Source: a bacterium
GTDB lineage: Bacteria; Eremiobacterota; Eremiobacteria; Baltobacterales; Baltobacteraceae
Direction of reading: 5' to 3'
DNA length: 6,429 bases
NCBI GenBank assembly: GCA_021781095.1
Contig: JAJXXM010000204.1
Location: forward strand, 1 to 6,429
The position numbers and the translations under genes are program-made. The number at the start of each line of letters is the position of its first letter. The stretch's first letter is position 1. Below the pieces are notes generated by a model. It was not told where the DNA came from, did not search any database, and saw nothing but the letters and a program-made list of their open reading frames with translations. This document shows positions 1 through 6,429 of this stretch, one piece after another.

Positions 1-1023
<1,023 letters not shown>

Positions 1024-1027
<4 letters not shown>

Positions 1028-1680
1028 GGCGAACCGATTCGATCGGTCGACGAAATCCAGTAGCGTTCGTCGGGGGTGGGATTGCGGAGCGCGAGTCCGC
1101 GCGTTGTGTGGACGCTTCGGGCGATACGCCGCCAAATGCGGGTGACTTTCACGACGTAATGCTGCGTTTCGTAATACGGTGGAATGCCGCCGTATTCGAC
1201 GACCGCTTTCGGCCCGGCATTATAGGCGGCGATTGCGTTGCGATAGGGATGGTGCGTTTTCGCGAAGCGCTGCACTTGCTCGCTGAGATAGCGCGCCGCT
1301 CCGGAGAGGTTTTGCAGGGGGTCGTGCGGGTCGATGCCCATGCGGGCTGCGGTTCCGGGCATGAGCTGCCCTAAGCCGACGGCGCCCGCCCACGAACAGG
1401 CGTGCGTGTGCCAGCTCGATTCCACGGTGACCAACGCAACCAGCAAATTCGCGTCGATATGGTAGTGCCAGGCGCTGCGAAGCGCGTGGAGGGCGAGTTG
1501 CTCGCGCTGCCAGCGCGGCATCTGCGGGTTGACCTTCTGGAGAAAGCGGGCGTAGGCGCGGGCGTTGCCGATCGTCGCCGGGATCGGCTGGGGGCGGGGA
1601 GCCGCAAGAACGCGTAGCGGCGCGAGGACAAGCAGGCCCACAGCAAACGCTGCGGGGAGCAGGGTTCGGTATCTCCGCAT
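1024..1680 (-). CDS. Exported lytic transglycosylase (SLT / family 1 domain)
   Basis: The protein cleaves the MurNAc-GlcNAc bond of peptidoglycan, forming 1,6-anhydro-MurNAc, in the periplasm. From the start chosen here it has 218 residues. A signal peptide covers about residues 1-27 (MRRYR n-region, hydrophobic core, cleavage near VLAAP). The SLT domain spans about 60-185, with the catalytic Glu in VESSW (E87), then AVGLGQLMPGTA (100-111) and AYNAG (152-156), the order expected of Slt70-like enzymes. The start is the ATG read from 1680. An ATG at 1797 is also open, but it would put 39 unrelated residues before the signal peptide and run through a plausible small gene on the other strand. No strong Shine-Dalgarno site is seen at either start. 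Its TAA overlaps the gmhB TAG tail to tail. The short length suggests a housekeeping wall-remodelling enzyme, with no LysM or other binding domain. Confidence 0.93.
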
Positions 1681-1717
1681 GGAGGCCGAGGGTTCGCGGC
1701 GTGCCGAAGAGAGCCCT

Positions 1718-1873
1718 ATGAGCCGATTTTCACAGATGAGCCCGACCAGTAAACGCGCCTGGGGGGTAGGATTGATCCTTTTTTTCGTTCTACTCATCGG
1801 TGCTATCGGCTATTCCCAGTGGTATGCGATCCACGTCAACGTGCCGCATTACGAACGCTCCGGTACCCCGTAA
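1718..1873 (+). CDS. Small single-pass membrane protein, function unknown
   Basis: This 51-codon ORF would encode a polar, basic N-terminus (MSRFSQMSPTSKRAW), one hydrophobic segment at about residues 15-33 (GVGLILFFVLLIGAIGYSQW), and a short polar tail ending at TAA. A purine-rich GAAGAGAG lies about 5 bases before the ATG and could serve as a weak ribosome binding site. It is divergent from the lytic transglycosylase, with 37 bases between the two chosen starts, so the pair would share a very short control region or use promoters inside each other's 5' ends. I do not recognise the family. A clean transmembrane segment just after a charged N-terminus supports a real gene, but an ORF this short could occur by chance. 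Confidence 0.5.
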   Translation: MSRFSQMSPTSKRAWGVGLILFFVLLIGAIGYSQWYAIHVNVPHYERSGTP

Positions 1874-2016
1874 CGGCAGGAGCGCCGCATTTTCGTACCG
1901 CACTGCAGGGGAAAGGGGTGGAGGGGTTCACCCGGCGTCGGCACGACGCGAAGCGCCCACCGCGGGCCAATAACTCCTGACGAGCTATCGAGTTCTTCAG
2001 AAGGAGCCCGCCGATC
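1874..2016 (+). promoter_or_regulatory. Structured leader upstream of the DUF190-crcB unit
   Basis: This 143-base gap contains consecutive inverted repeats: GGGTG/CACCC (1916-1920 with 1929-1933), GCGTCG/CGACGC (1935-1940 with 1944-1949, three-base loop) and GCCC/GGGC (1955-1958 with 1964-1967). Near the start codon, CTCCT at 1974-1978 can pair with AGGAG at 2002-2006, covering the Shine-Dalgarno site, while AACTC at 1972-1976 can instead pair with GAGTT at 1990-1994. The two pairings exclude each other. This would suit an RNA switch, but the stems are short and the DNA is GC-rich. The conserved bases of the crcB fluoride riboswitch were not found. Confidence 0.3.
2001..2006 (+). promoter_or_regulatory. 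Ribosome binding site of the DUF190 gene
   Basis: AAGGAG lies 10 bases before the first of two tandem ATG codons (2017 and 2020). Spacing favours 2017 as the start. The site may be covered by pairing with CTCCT at 1974-1978. Confidence 0.7.
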
Positions 2017-2355
2017 ATGATGACACGAGTGCAACTCCTACGCGTCTACCTCCACGAAGGCGACCGTTTCGAGGATCGTCCCGCCTATGTCGCGCTGATC
2101 GAGCGTTTGCGCGCCGCAGGCGTCACCGGAGCGAGTGTCTTTAAAGGAATCGAAGGCTTCGGCGGCAGCGGTACCGTGCATTCCGCGCGCGTCTTCGATC
2201 TCTCGACGAACTTGCCGGTCGTCGTCGAAGTGATCGAAAGCACCGAGAAAATCACCGCGATCCTGCCGATCCTTCACGAGACGCTCGCCAGCGGACTCCT
2301 CACGCTCGAGGGCGTCGAGATATTGCGGTTGCCGGCGATGGGAGAGAAACGATGA
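2017..2355 (+). CDS. DUF190 family protein, companion of CrcB
   Basis: This 112-residue soluble protein belongs to the DUF190 family, small alpha/beta proteins with a fold related to PII signalling proteins. Typical family stretches are visible: LLRVYLHEGDRF near the N-terminus, then LRAAGVTGASVFKGIEGFG, then VVVEVIES and a terminal VEILRL strand. The length is normal for the family. Its biochemical role is not established. DUF190 genes are very often found beside crcB, and the ATGA overlap with crcB here indicates co-translation. That suggests, without proving, an accessory or regulatory role in fluoride export. The start is the first of two tandem ATG codons, chosen for its spacing from the AAGGAG site. 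Confidence 0.92.
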   Translation: MMTRVQLLRVYLHEGDRFEDRPAYVALIERLRAAGVTGASVFKGIEGFGGSGTVHSARVFDLSTNLPVVVEVIESTEKITAILPILHETLASGLLTLEGVEILRLPAMGEKR

Positions 2356-2741
2356 ACCTGAAGGCGATTCTCGCGGTCGCGTTGGGCGGCGGCGTCGGTT
2401 CGGCGTTGCGGTACATCGTGAATTTCGTCGTCGTCGCACGCGTCGGGCCGGGTTTCCCATTCGGCACGCTGCTCATTAATATTACCGGGAGCTTACTGAT
2501 CGGCGTCGTCGCCGAGCTGGCAGCGACATCCTCGCTGGGAATGACGCCCCTGCTGCGTCTCTTCCTCGCCGTCGGCGTACTCGGCGGTTACACGACGTTC
2601 TCAACCTTTGCCTTCGATACCGTGACCTTGGTTGGGGATCGGACGATCGGTCTTGCGACGATGTACGTACTCGCAAGCGTTTCGCTCGGTGTTCTTGCTG
2701 CTTTTGCCGGGCAGGTGCTCGTGCGCTTGGCGATGCGCTAG
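2352..2741 (+). CDS. crcB: Fluoride exporter CrcB/Fluc
   Basis: Fluc proteins are small dual-topology membrane channels that let fluoride leave the cytoplasm. The 129-residue sequence has four hydrophobic segments and the family signatures in order: GGGVGSALRY (12-21), GTLLINITGS with the conserved pore Asn (N43), and GVLGGYTTFSTFAFD (75-89), which holds the two phenylalanines (F83, F86) of the fluoride path and the sodium-site TTFSTF segment. Only one copy is present, so a homodimer inserted in opposite orientations is expected. GGAGAG at 2341-2346 provides a ribosome binding site 5 bases before the ATG, inside the DUF190 gene. The ATGA overlap couples it to DUF190. The final residue of the third motif is Asp where Glu is common, a conservative change. 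Confidence 0.95.
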   Translation: MNLKAILAVALGGGVGSALRYIVNFVVVARVGPGFPFGTLLINITGSLLIGVVAELAATSSLGMTPLLRLFLAVGVLGGYTTFSTFAFDTVTLVGDRTIGLATMYVLASVSLGVLAAFAGQVLVRLAMR

Positions 2742-2757
2742 GCGGGACGGCGGCTTT

Positions 2758-2774
2758 GCGCGTTTTTTACGCGC
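2758..2774 (+). terminator. Possible weak terminator after crcB
   Basis: GCGCGT at 2758-2763 pairs with ACGCGC at 2769-2774 around a loop of five T. The 6-bp stem sits 16 bases after the crcB stop, the right place for an end of transcription, but no T run follows the stem, so function as an intrinsic terminator is doubtful. Confidence 0.3.
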
Positions 2775-2826
2775 CGGGAGCAACGCTAAATTCGCGTAGT
2801 GAGTTATGGTGCGAGGTTTCCCTAAG

Positions 2827-2832
2827 AAGGAG
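2827..2832 (+). promoter_or_regulatory. Strong ribosome binding site of the PYP gene
   Basis: AAGGAG, within a longer AAGAAGGAG run, sits 5 bases before the ATG at 2838. It fixes the start and suggests efficient, independent translation of the PYP gene, which lies 96 bases after crcB. Confidence 0.8.
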
Positions 2833-2837
2833 CAGTC

Positions 2838-3212
2838 ATGCACGATAATGATTTGATCGAACGCGTTGAGGCAATGAGCGCACGCGAGATCGATGGGTTG
2901 CCCGTCGGCGTTATTACATTAGGGCTCGACGGAATGATTCGGCGTTACAATCGCACCGAGGCGGAGATGGCGCGCCTCGACCAGAGATCGCAGGTAGGGC
3001 GAAACTTCTTTACCGAGGTCGCTCCCTGTACTGCGAATCCGGAGTTTCAGGGGCGCTTTACGGCCCTCGCTGCGAAGTCGAGCGGCGGTATCGAGACCTT
3101 CGACTACACCTTCCGTTTCGCTTGGGGCGCGCAGCGCGTACACATTACGTTCGTACACAAAGCGGGTCGCGACGATGTCGACGTGCTGGTGACGCGGATG
3201 TCTGCCGGATAA
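2838..3212 (+). CDS. pyp: Photoactive yellow protein (PYP), stand-alone blue-light-sensor PAS domain
   Basis: PYP is a soluble cytoplasmic photoreceptor that binds p-coumaric acid by a thioester to one cysteine and isomerises on blue-light absorption. The 124 residues align along their whole length with Halorhodospira PYP, as recalled: IDGLPVGVITL (18-28) for the first strand, YNRTE (37-41) carrying the chromophore-binding Tyr42 and Glu46 equivalents (Y37, E41), GRNFFTEVAPCTANPEF (54-70) with the anchor cysteine C64 (Cys69 in the reference), then FDYTFRF (88-94) and VHITFVHKA. Matching length and retained Cys/Tyr/Glu argue for a true PYP rather than a generic PAS domain. Positions aligned with reference Thr50, Arg52 and Met100 appear to be A45, L47 and W96, so colour and dark recovery may differ. 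It has its own ribosome binding site and is followed by a strong hairpin, so it is probably monocistronic. No output domain is attached. Confidence 0.9.
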   Translation: MHDNDLIERVEAMSAREIDGLPVGVITLGLDGMIRRYNRTEAEMARLDQRSQVGRNFFTEVAPCTANPEFQGRFTALAAKSSGGIETFDYTFRFAWGAQRVHITFVHKAGRDDVDVLVTRMSAG

Positions 3213-3245
3213 CCGACGCGATTCGTGAAGTTTTGAACAATATTT

Positions 3246-3273
3246 GAGGCCGCGCTCGCAGGAGCGCGGCCTC
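3246..3273 (+). terminator. Perfect 12-bp hairpin, probable terminator of the PYP gene
   Basis: GAGGCCGCGCTC at 3246-3257 pairs perfectly with GAGCGCGGCCTC at 3262-3273 around a GCAG loop, 33 bases after the PYP stop. Stem strength and position fit a transcript end. No T run follows on the plus strand, so it may act with Rho or protect the 3' end instead. Confidence 0.6.
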
Positions 3274-3316
3274 CATTCGAGGACTCCCCGGGCAAGAATC
3301 ATGACGCTCTTCTCGA

Positions 3317-3321
3317 GGAGG
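3317..3321 (+). promoter_or_regulatory. Ribosome binding site that decides a TTG start
   Basis: GGAGG, within GAGGAGG at 3315-3321, lies 6 bases before the TTG at 3328. The competing in-frame ATG at 3301 has no comparable site upstream, and the GGAGG would fall inside its coding sequence. Confidence 0.6.
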
Positions 3322-3327
3322 TTCTCG

Positions 3328-6300
3328 TTGTCTCGCACATCCGTACGCTGGGCGCTCGCCGCTACAGCCCTTTTTGCACTTACTCTTCCCTCGTTCGCGC
3401 GCGCCGCGGGCGCGTCGAGCGCCTCACCCGCCACGAGCGCGGTGAAGGCGACGCCGAAGCCCACGCCCACGCCGACTCCCCCGCCGCCATACAAGCAAAT
3501 GCATTGGCGCGCGATCGGCCCCGCAGCCGGAGGCGGGCGCGTGACCTCCGTTGCCGGCTCAGCAACGAACGTGAAGCTCTATTACGTCGGCTCTGCCGGC
3601 GGTGGGGTTTGGAAGACGATCAACGGCGGCTTCACCTGGACGCCGGTCTTCGCGAATCAGAAGGTCGCCGCAATCGGTGCGCTGACGATCGATCCCAGCA
3701 ACAATAATACGGTGTGGGTTGGAACCGGAGAGAGCAATCCTCGCAACGACGTCAGCTACGGCGACGGACTCTATAAATCGACGAACGGCGGCATGACCTG
3801 GAAACTGGTCGGGCTCAAGGGCGTTCGTTCGATCTCGCGCATCGTCGTCGATCCGAAGGACGGCAACCACGTGGTGGTCGCGGCATTCGGCGACCCCTAT
3901 CGGAACAGCGTTCATCGCGGCGTCTACGTCACGTTCGACGGCGGAAAGACCTGGAAGAAGACGCTCTATCTCGCGCCGGATAGCGGAGCGAGCGATCTGG
4001 CAATGGTGCCAAGCGACCCGAACGTCGTCTATGCCGGGATGTGGGAGTTCCGTCGCAAACCGTGGACCTTCCGCAGCGGCGGTCCGAACGACGGGCTCTA
4101 CAAATCGACCGACGGTGGGAAGACGTGGACGAAACTCGTCGGCAACGGCTTGCCGAACGGGATCACGGGACGCATCGGTCTCGCCGTTTCGCAGAGCGAT
4201 CCGAATTACGTCTATGCGCTCATCGAAGCAGCGCACGGAATTCTCTGGCGCAGCGAAAACGCGGGCAAGAGCTGGAAGATGGTCAGCGATAACACGCTCG
4301 TCGACCAGCGTCCGTTCTATTTCACGCACATCGCCGTCGATCCAAAGAATCCGAAGAAAGTCTATGCCGTTTCGGAGATGACCTCGGTCTCCACCAATGC
4401 CGGCAAGACGTTCCACCCGATCGCGCTTGCGGTTCATGTCGATTATCATGCGATTTGGATTGCTCCAAACGATCCATCGCGTATCATGCTCGGCGAAGAC
4501 GGCGGGTACGCCCTCACCGTCGATGGCGGAGCGAATTGGTTCTTCTCGAAGAATCTTCCGATTGCGCAGATCTATCACGTCGGGCTCTCTAACGAGAATC
4601 CGTATGAAGTCTGCGCGGGCCTCCAAGACAACAACGCGTTCTGCGCGCGGGAGAACTCACTCGATCCCAGCGGGCTGCTCAACAAATATTGGAAGGTGAG
4701 CGTCGGTGGCGACGGTGAGTGGTCGGTCCCCGATCCCTCCAACCCAAATTACATTTGGAGTGACTCGGAGAACGGCTCCGTCGTCGTGTGGAATAAGAAC
4801 ACGCAGGACCAATGGTCGGCGCAACCCTACATTCAGGGTGTCAAAGAACAGTACGACCTGCGCACGAGCAAATATCGCTTCAATTGGGATTCTCCGATTG
4901 CTTTTGCACCGTGGAATCCGCATATCGCTTGGGTCGGCGGCGACGTCGTCTTCCAGAGCACCGATCGCGGCAAGAGCTTCAAGGTCATTAGCCCCGATCT
5001 TACCTTAAATATGAAGGCGCACCAGATTCCCTCGGGCGGCCCGATTACGCATGACGTTTCGGGAGCGGAGTATAGCGATACGCTGCTCGATATCGAAGGC
5101 TCTCCGGTTCGCAAGGGCGAGATCTGGACCGGCGCCGACGACGGCGTCATCGGCCTTACGCTCGATGGTGGAAAGCATTGGAAGAAGATGCTGATTCCCG
5201 GCGTGCCGCCGTACGGTCGCGTCGAAACGGTTGCCCCGTCGCCGTTCAACGCCGCAACCGCCTATGTCTCGATCGATCGCCATCGCTCCGGCGATTATAA
5301 ACCGTACGTTTTTGTAACGCATAATTACGGAAAGACCTGGAGTTCGATTGCGAGCAATCTTCCGAAGAACGTCTTCGTCCGGACGATCCGCCCCGACATT
5401 AAAAACTCGTCGATTCTCTACCTCGGTAACGAAACGGGCATCTTTATCTCGTTCAACGATGGAAAGAGTTGGAAGAGCTTTAAGAACGGCATGCCGACGG
5501 TTTCGGTTCGCGATATCCGCATGCAGCCGACGTTCGACGATCTCGTCGTCGCAACGCACGGGCGTTCGATCTATATCATGGACGACATGACTCCGATCCA
5601 GCAACTCGCTCGCGCGAAAGCTGCCGGCGGACGGTTCTTCCCGGTTCGTGTCTCCTATCAATACACGCTACACGAAAACGACGAAGGCACCTACACCGAT
5701 TACGTCGGTAATAACCCGCCCTTCGGCACCATCTTCGACTACTATCAGAAAACGGCGAACGCAAAAACCCCGCCGACCCTGCAAATCTTCAACGCTCGCG
5801 GGCAGTTAATGCGTTCGATCTCCGGCACCCATAAAGTCGCCGGGAAAGCGAAATCGCGCATGCCCAATGCCGTTGGTCTCAACCGCTATGTGTGGGATTG
5901 GGGCACCAACGGGGTCGCACTGTGGAAGGGCGCGGCGAAGAAATCGTACCAAGGCTTCCCTGAGGGGCCGGCGGTGCCGCCGGGTACCTATACCGCGAAG
6001 CTCACCTTCGACGGGAAGACCTACACGCGTCGATTTGTCGTAAAACCCGACCCGCGCTCGAAGTTTACGCAGGCCGATTACAACCGATCCTTTGCCTTCG
6101 CAATGAAGTACGAGGTGATGTTCGGCAAGATCGACACGATGCTCAATAACCTCGATGCATTGAAGAAGCAACTCGCTGCTGCGAAAAAAGCCGCTACTGC
6201 GAAGAAAGCAACGGCTGTGCTTCCCGCAATCGCCGAGCTCTCCGGTAGTCGTCGCGGAATGTTCAATATTCTGACGGCGAACTATCAAAACGATGAGGAC

Positions 6301-6429
6301 TCCATCGAGCGTCCGGGTGCGCTGCGCGAAGATTTCGAGCAGCTCTACTTCGTCGCTCAAGGGCTCATCACGCCGCCGACGGTTGCCTTCGCGCACCGCC
6401 TCGACGGAAAATATGCTCGAGCAATCGGG
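3328..6429 (+). CDS. Secreted Asp-box (BNR) beta-propeller protein, sortilin/Vps10-like (3' end outside window)
   Basis: This large exported protein has 1034 codons in view and no stop. Residues 1-26 form a signal peptide (MSRTSVRW, hydrophobic core, cleavage near ARA), and residues 40-54 are a Thr/Pro linker (TPKPTPTPTPPPP). Eleven Asp-box motifs of S/T-x-D/N-x-G-x-T/S-W/F type begin at about residues 97, 151, 202, 260, 309, 355, 397, 544, 611, 664 and 708, marking propeller blades to about 755. The GLQDN stretch near 430 is common in Vps10-like bacterial proteins. C429 and C439 are the only cysteines I found and could form a disulfide. A beta domain follows (PGTYTAKL near 885), then a Lys/Ala-rich helix at about 946-962. 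Asp boxes are structural, so no enzyme activity can be assigned. The TTG start is chosen for its Shine-Dalgarno site; ATG at 3301 would lengthen the n-region by nine residues. Confidence 0.9.
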   Translation, partial: MSRTSVRWALAATALFALTLPSFARAAGASSASPATSAVKATPKPTPTPTPPPPYKQMHWRAIGPAAGGGRVTSVAGSATNVKLYYVGSAGGGVWKTINGGFTWTPVFANQKVAAIGALTIDPSNNNTVWVGTGESNPRNDVSYGDGLYKSTNGGMTWKLVGLKGVRSISRIVVDPKDGNHVVVAAFGDPYRNSVHRGVYVTFDGGKTWKKTLYLAPDSGASDLAMVPSDPNVVYAGMWEFRRKPWTFRSGGPNDGLYKSTDGGKTWTKLVGNGLPNGITGRIGLAVSQSDPNYVYALIEAAHGILWRSENAGKSWKMVSDNTLVDQRPFYFTHIAVDPKNPKKVYAVSEMTSVSTNAGKTFHPIALAVHVDYHAIWIAPNDPSRIMLGEDGGYALTVDGGANWFFSKNLPIAQIYHVGLSNENPYEVCAGLQDNNAFCARENSLDPSGLLNKYWKVSVGGDGEWSVPDPSNPNYIWSDSENGSVVVWNKNTQDQWSAQPYIQGVKEQYDLRTSKYRFNWDSPIAFAPWNPHIAWVGGDVVFQSTDRGKSFKVISPDLTLNMKAHQIPSGGPITHDVSGAEYSDTLLDIEGSPVRKGEIWTGADDGVIGLTLDGGKHWKKMLIPGVPPYGRVETVAPSPFNAATAYVSIDRHRSGDYKPYVFVTHNYGKTWSSIASNLPKNVFVRTIRPDIKNSSILYLGNETGIFISFNDGKSWKSFKNGMPTVSVRDIRMQPTFDDLVVATHGRSIYIMDDMTPIQQLARAKAAGGRFFPVRVSYQYTLHENDEGTYTDYVGNNPPFGTIFDYYQKTANAKTPPTLQIFNARGQLMRSISGTHKVAGKAKSRMPNAVGLNRYVWDWGTNGVALWKGAAKKSYQGFPEGPAVPPGTYTAKLTFDGKTYTRRFVVKPDPRSKFTQADYNRSFAFAMKYEVMFGKIDTMLNNLDALKKQLAAAKKAATAKKATAVLPAIAELSGSRRGMFNILTANYQNDEDSIERPGALREDFEQLYFVAQGLITPPTVAFAHRLDGKYARAIG

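Noticed and set aside
1681..1797. Longer start (ATG read from 1797) for the lytic transglycosylase
   Set aside because: It puts 39 residues before a clear signal peptide, has no ribosome binding site, and overlaps a plausible small membrane protein gene on the plus strand.
1874..2016. Canonical crcB-type fluoride riboswitch
   Set aside because: The hairpin order is loosely similar, but the loop GAGGGGTT at 1921-1928 has no matching downstream partner for the required pseudoknot, and the conserved GATG and CTGATG segments are missing.
2919..3494. Minus-strand ORF of 191 codons across the PYP gene
   Set aside because: It runs through the PYP coding region, the hairpin and the signal-peptide region of the next gene. 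Its Gly/Val repeat is only the complement of the Thr/Pro linker.
3559..4626. Long minus-strand ORF of 355 codons
   Set aside because: It is antisense to the Asp-box propeller gene, whose plus-strand reading has clear repeated motifs. The minus reading shows no recognisable domain and follows from GC-rich codon use.
5005..6396. Minus-strand ORFs at 5005-5661 and 5806-6396
   Set aside because: Both are shadows of the same plus-strand propeller gene, Arg-rich with no family motifs.
3328..6429. Assignment of the propeller protein as a sialidase or glycosyl hydrolase
   Set aside because: Asp boxes are structural and occur in many non-enzymatic proteins. I could not identify the catalytic Arg triad, Tyr/Glu pair or FRIP-type motif of sialidases.

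Overview
The window looks like a chromosomal stretch of a GC-rich, Gram-negative-type bacterium. Genes are tightly packed, several starts carry AAGGAG or AGGAGG Shine-Dalgarno sites, and the proteins include a heptose-phosphatase-type enzyme, a lytic transglycosylase and a large exported beta-propeller protein. The style (Thr/Pro linkers after signal peptides, large BNR-type exported proteins) would fit a little-cultured lineage such as Eremiobacterota or an acidobacterial group, but that placement is a guess from style. No mobile element, CRISPR array, tRNA or rRNA was seen.

Left part (1-1873). The 3' end of thiC (HMP-phosphate synthase, thiamine synthesis) overlaps by four bases a GTG-started HAD phosphatase of the GmhB type with a complete zinc-binding set. 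That gene runs convergently into a minus-strand exported lytic transglycosylase, and the two stop codons overlap. Divergent from the transglycosylase is a 51-codon plus-strand ORF that would encode a single-pass membrane protein.

Middle part (1874-3300). A leader with several short hairpins precedes a two-gene unit: a DUF190 protein overlapping by ATGA with crcB (Fluc fluoride exporter). Next comes a separate 124-residue gene with its own strong ribosome binding site. It encodes a stand-alone photoactive yellow protein (PYP), a blue-light-sensor PAS domain. It keeps the chromophore-anchoring Cys and the Tyr/Glu that bind the chromophore phenolate, but differs at several tuning positions. A perfect 12-bp hairpin closes this transcription unit.

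Right part (3301-6429). One large ORF runs off the window. It encodes a secreted protein with a signal peptide, a Thr/Pro linker, at least eleven Asp-box (BNR) repeats forming sortilin/Vps10-like propellers, and a C-terminal beta domain with a Lys/Ala-rich helix. Its best start is a TTG with an excellent Shine-Dalgarno site rather than an ATG 27 bases upstream.

The genes do not form a single pathway. The most notable item is the PYP: no chromophore-synthesis genes (tyrosine ammonia lyase, p-coumaroyl-CoA ligase) lie next to it within the window.
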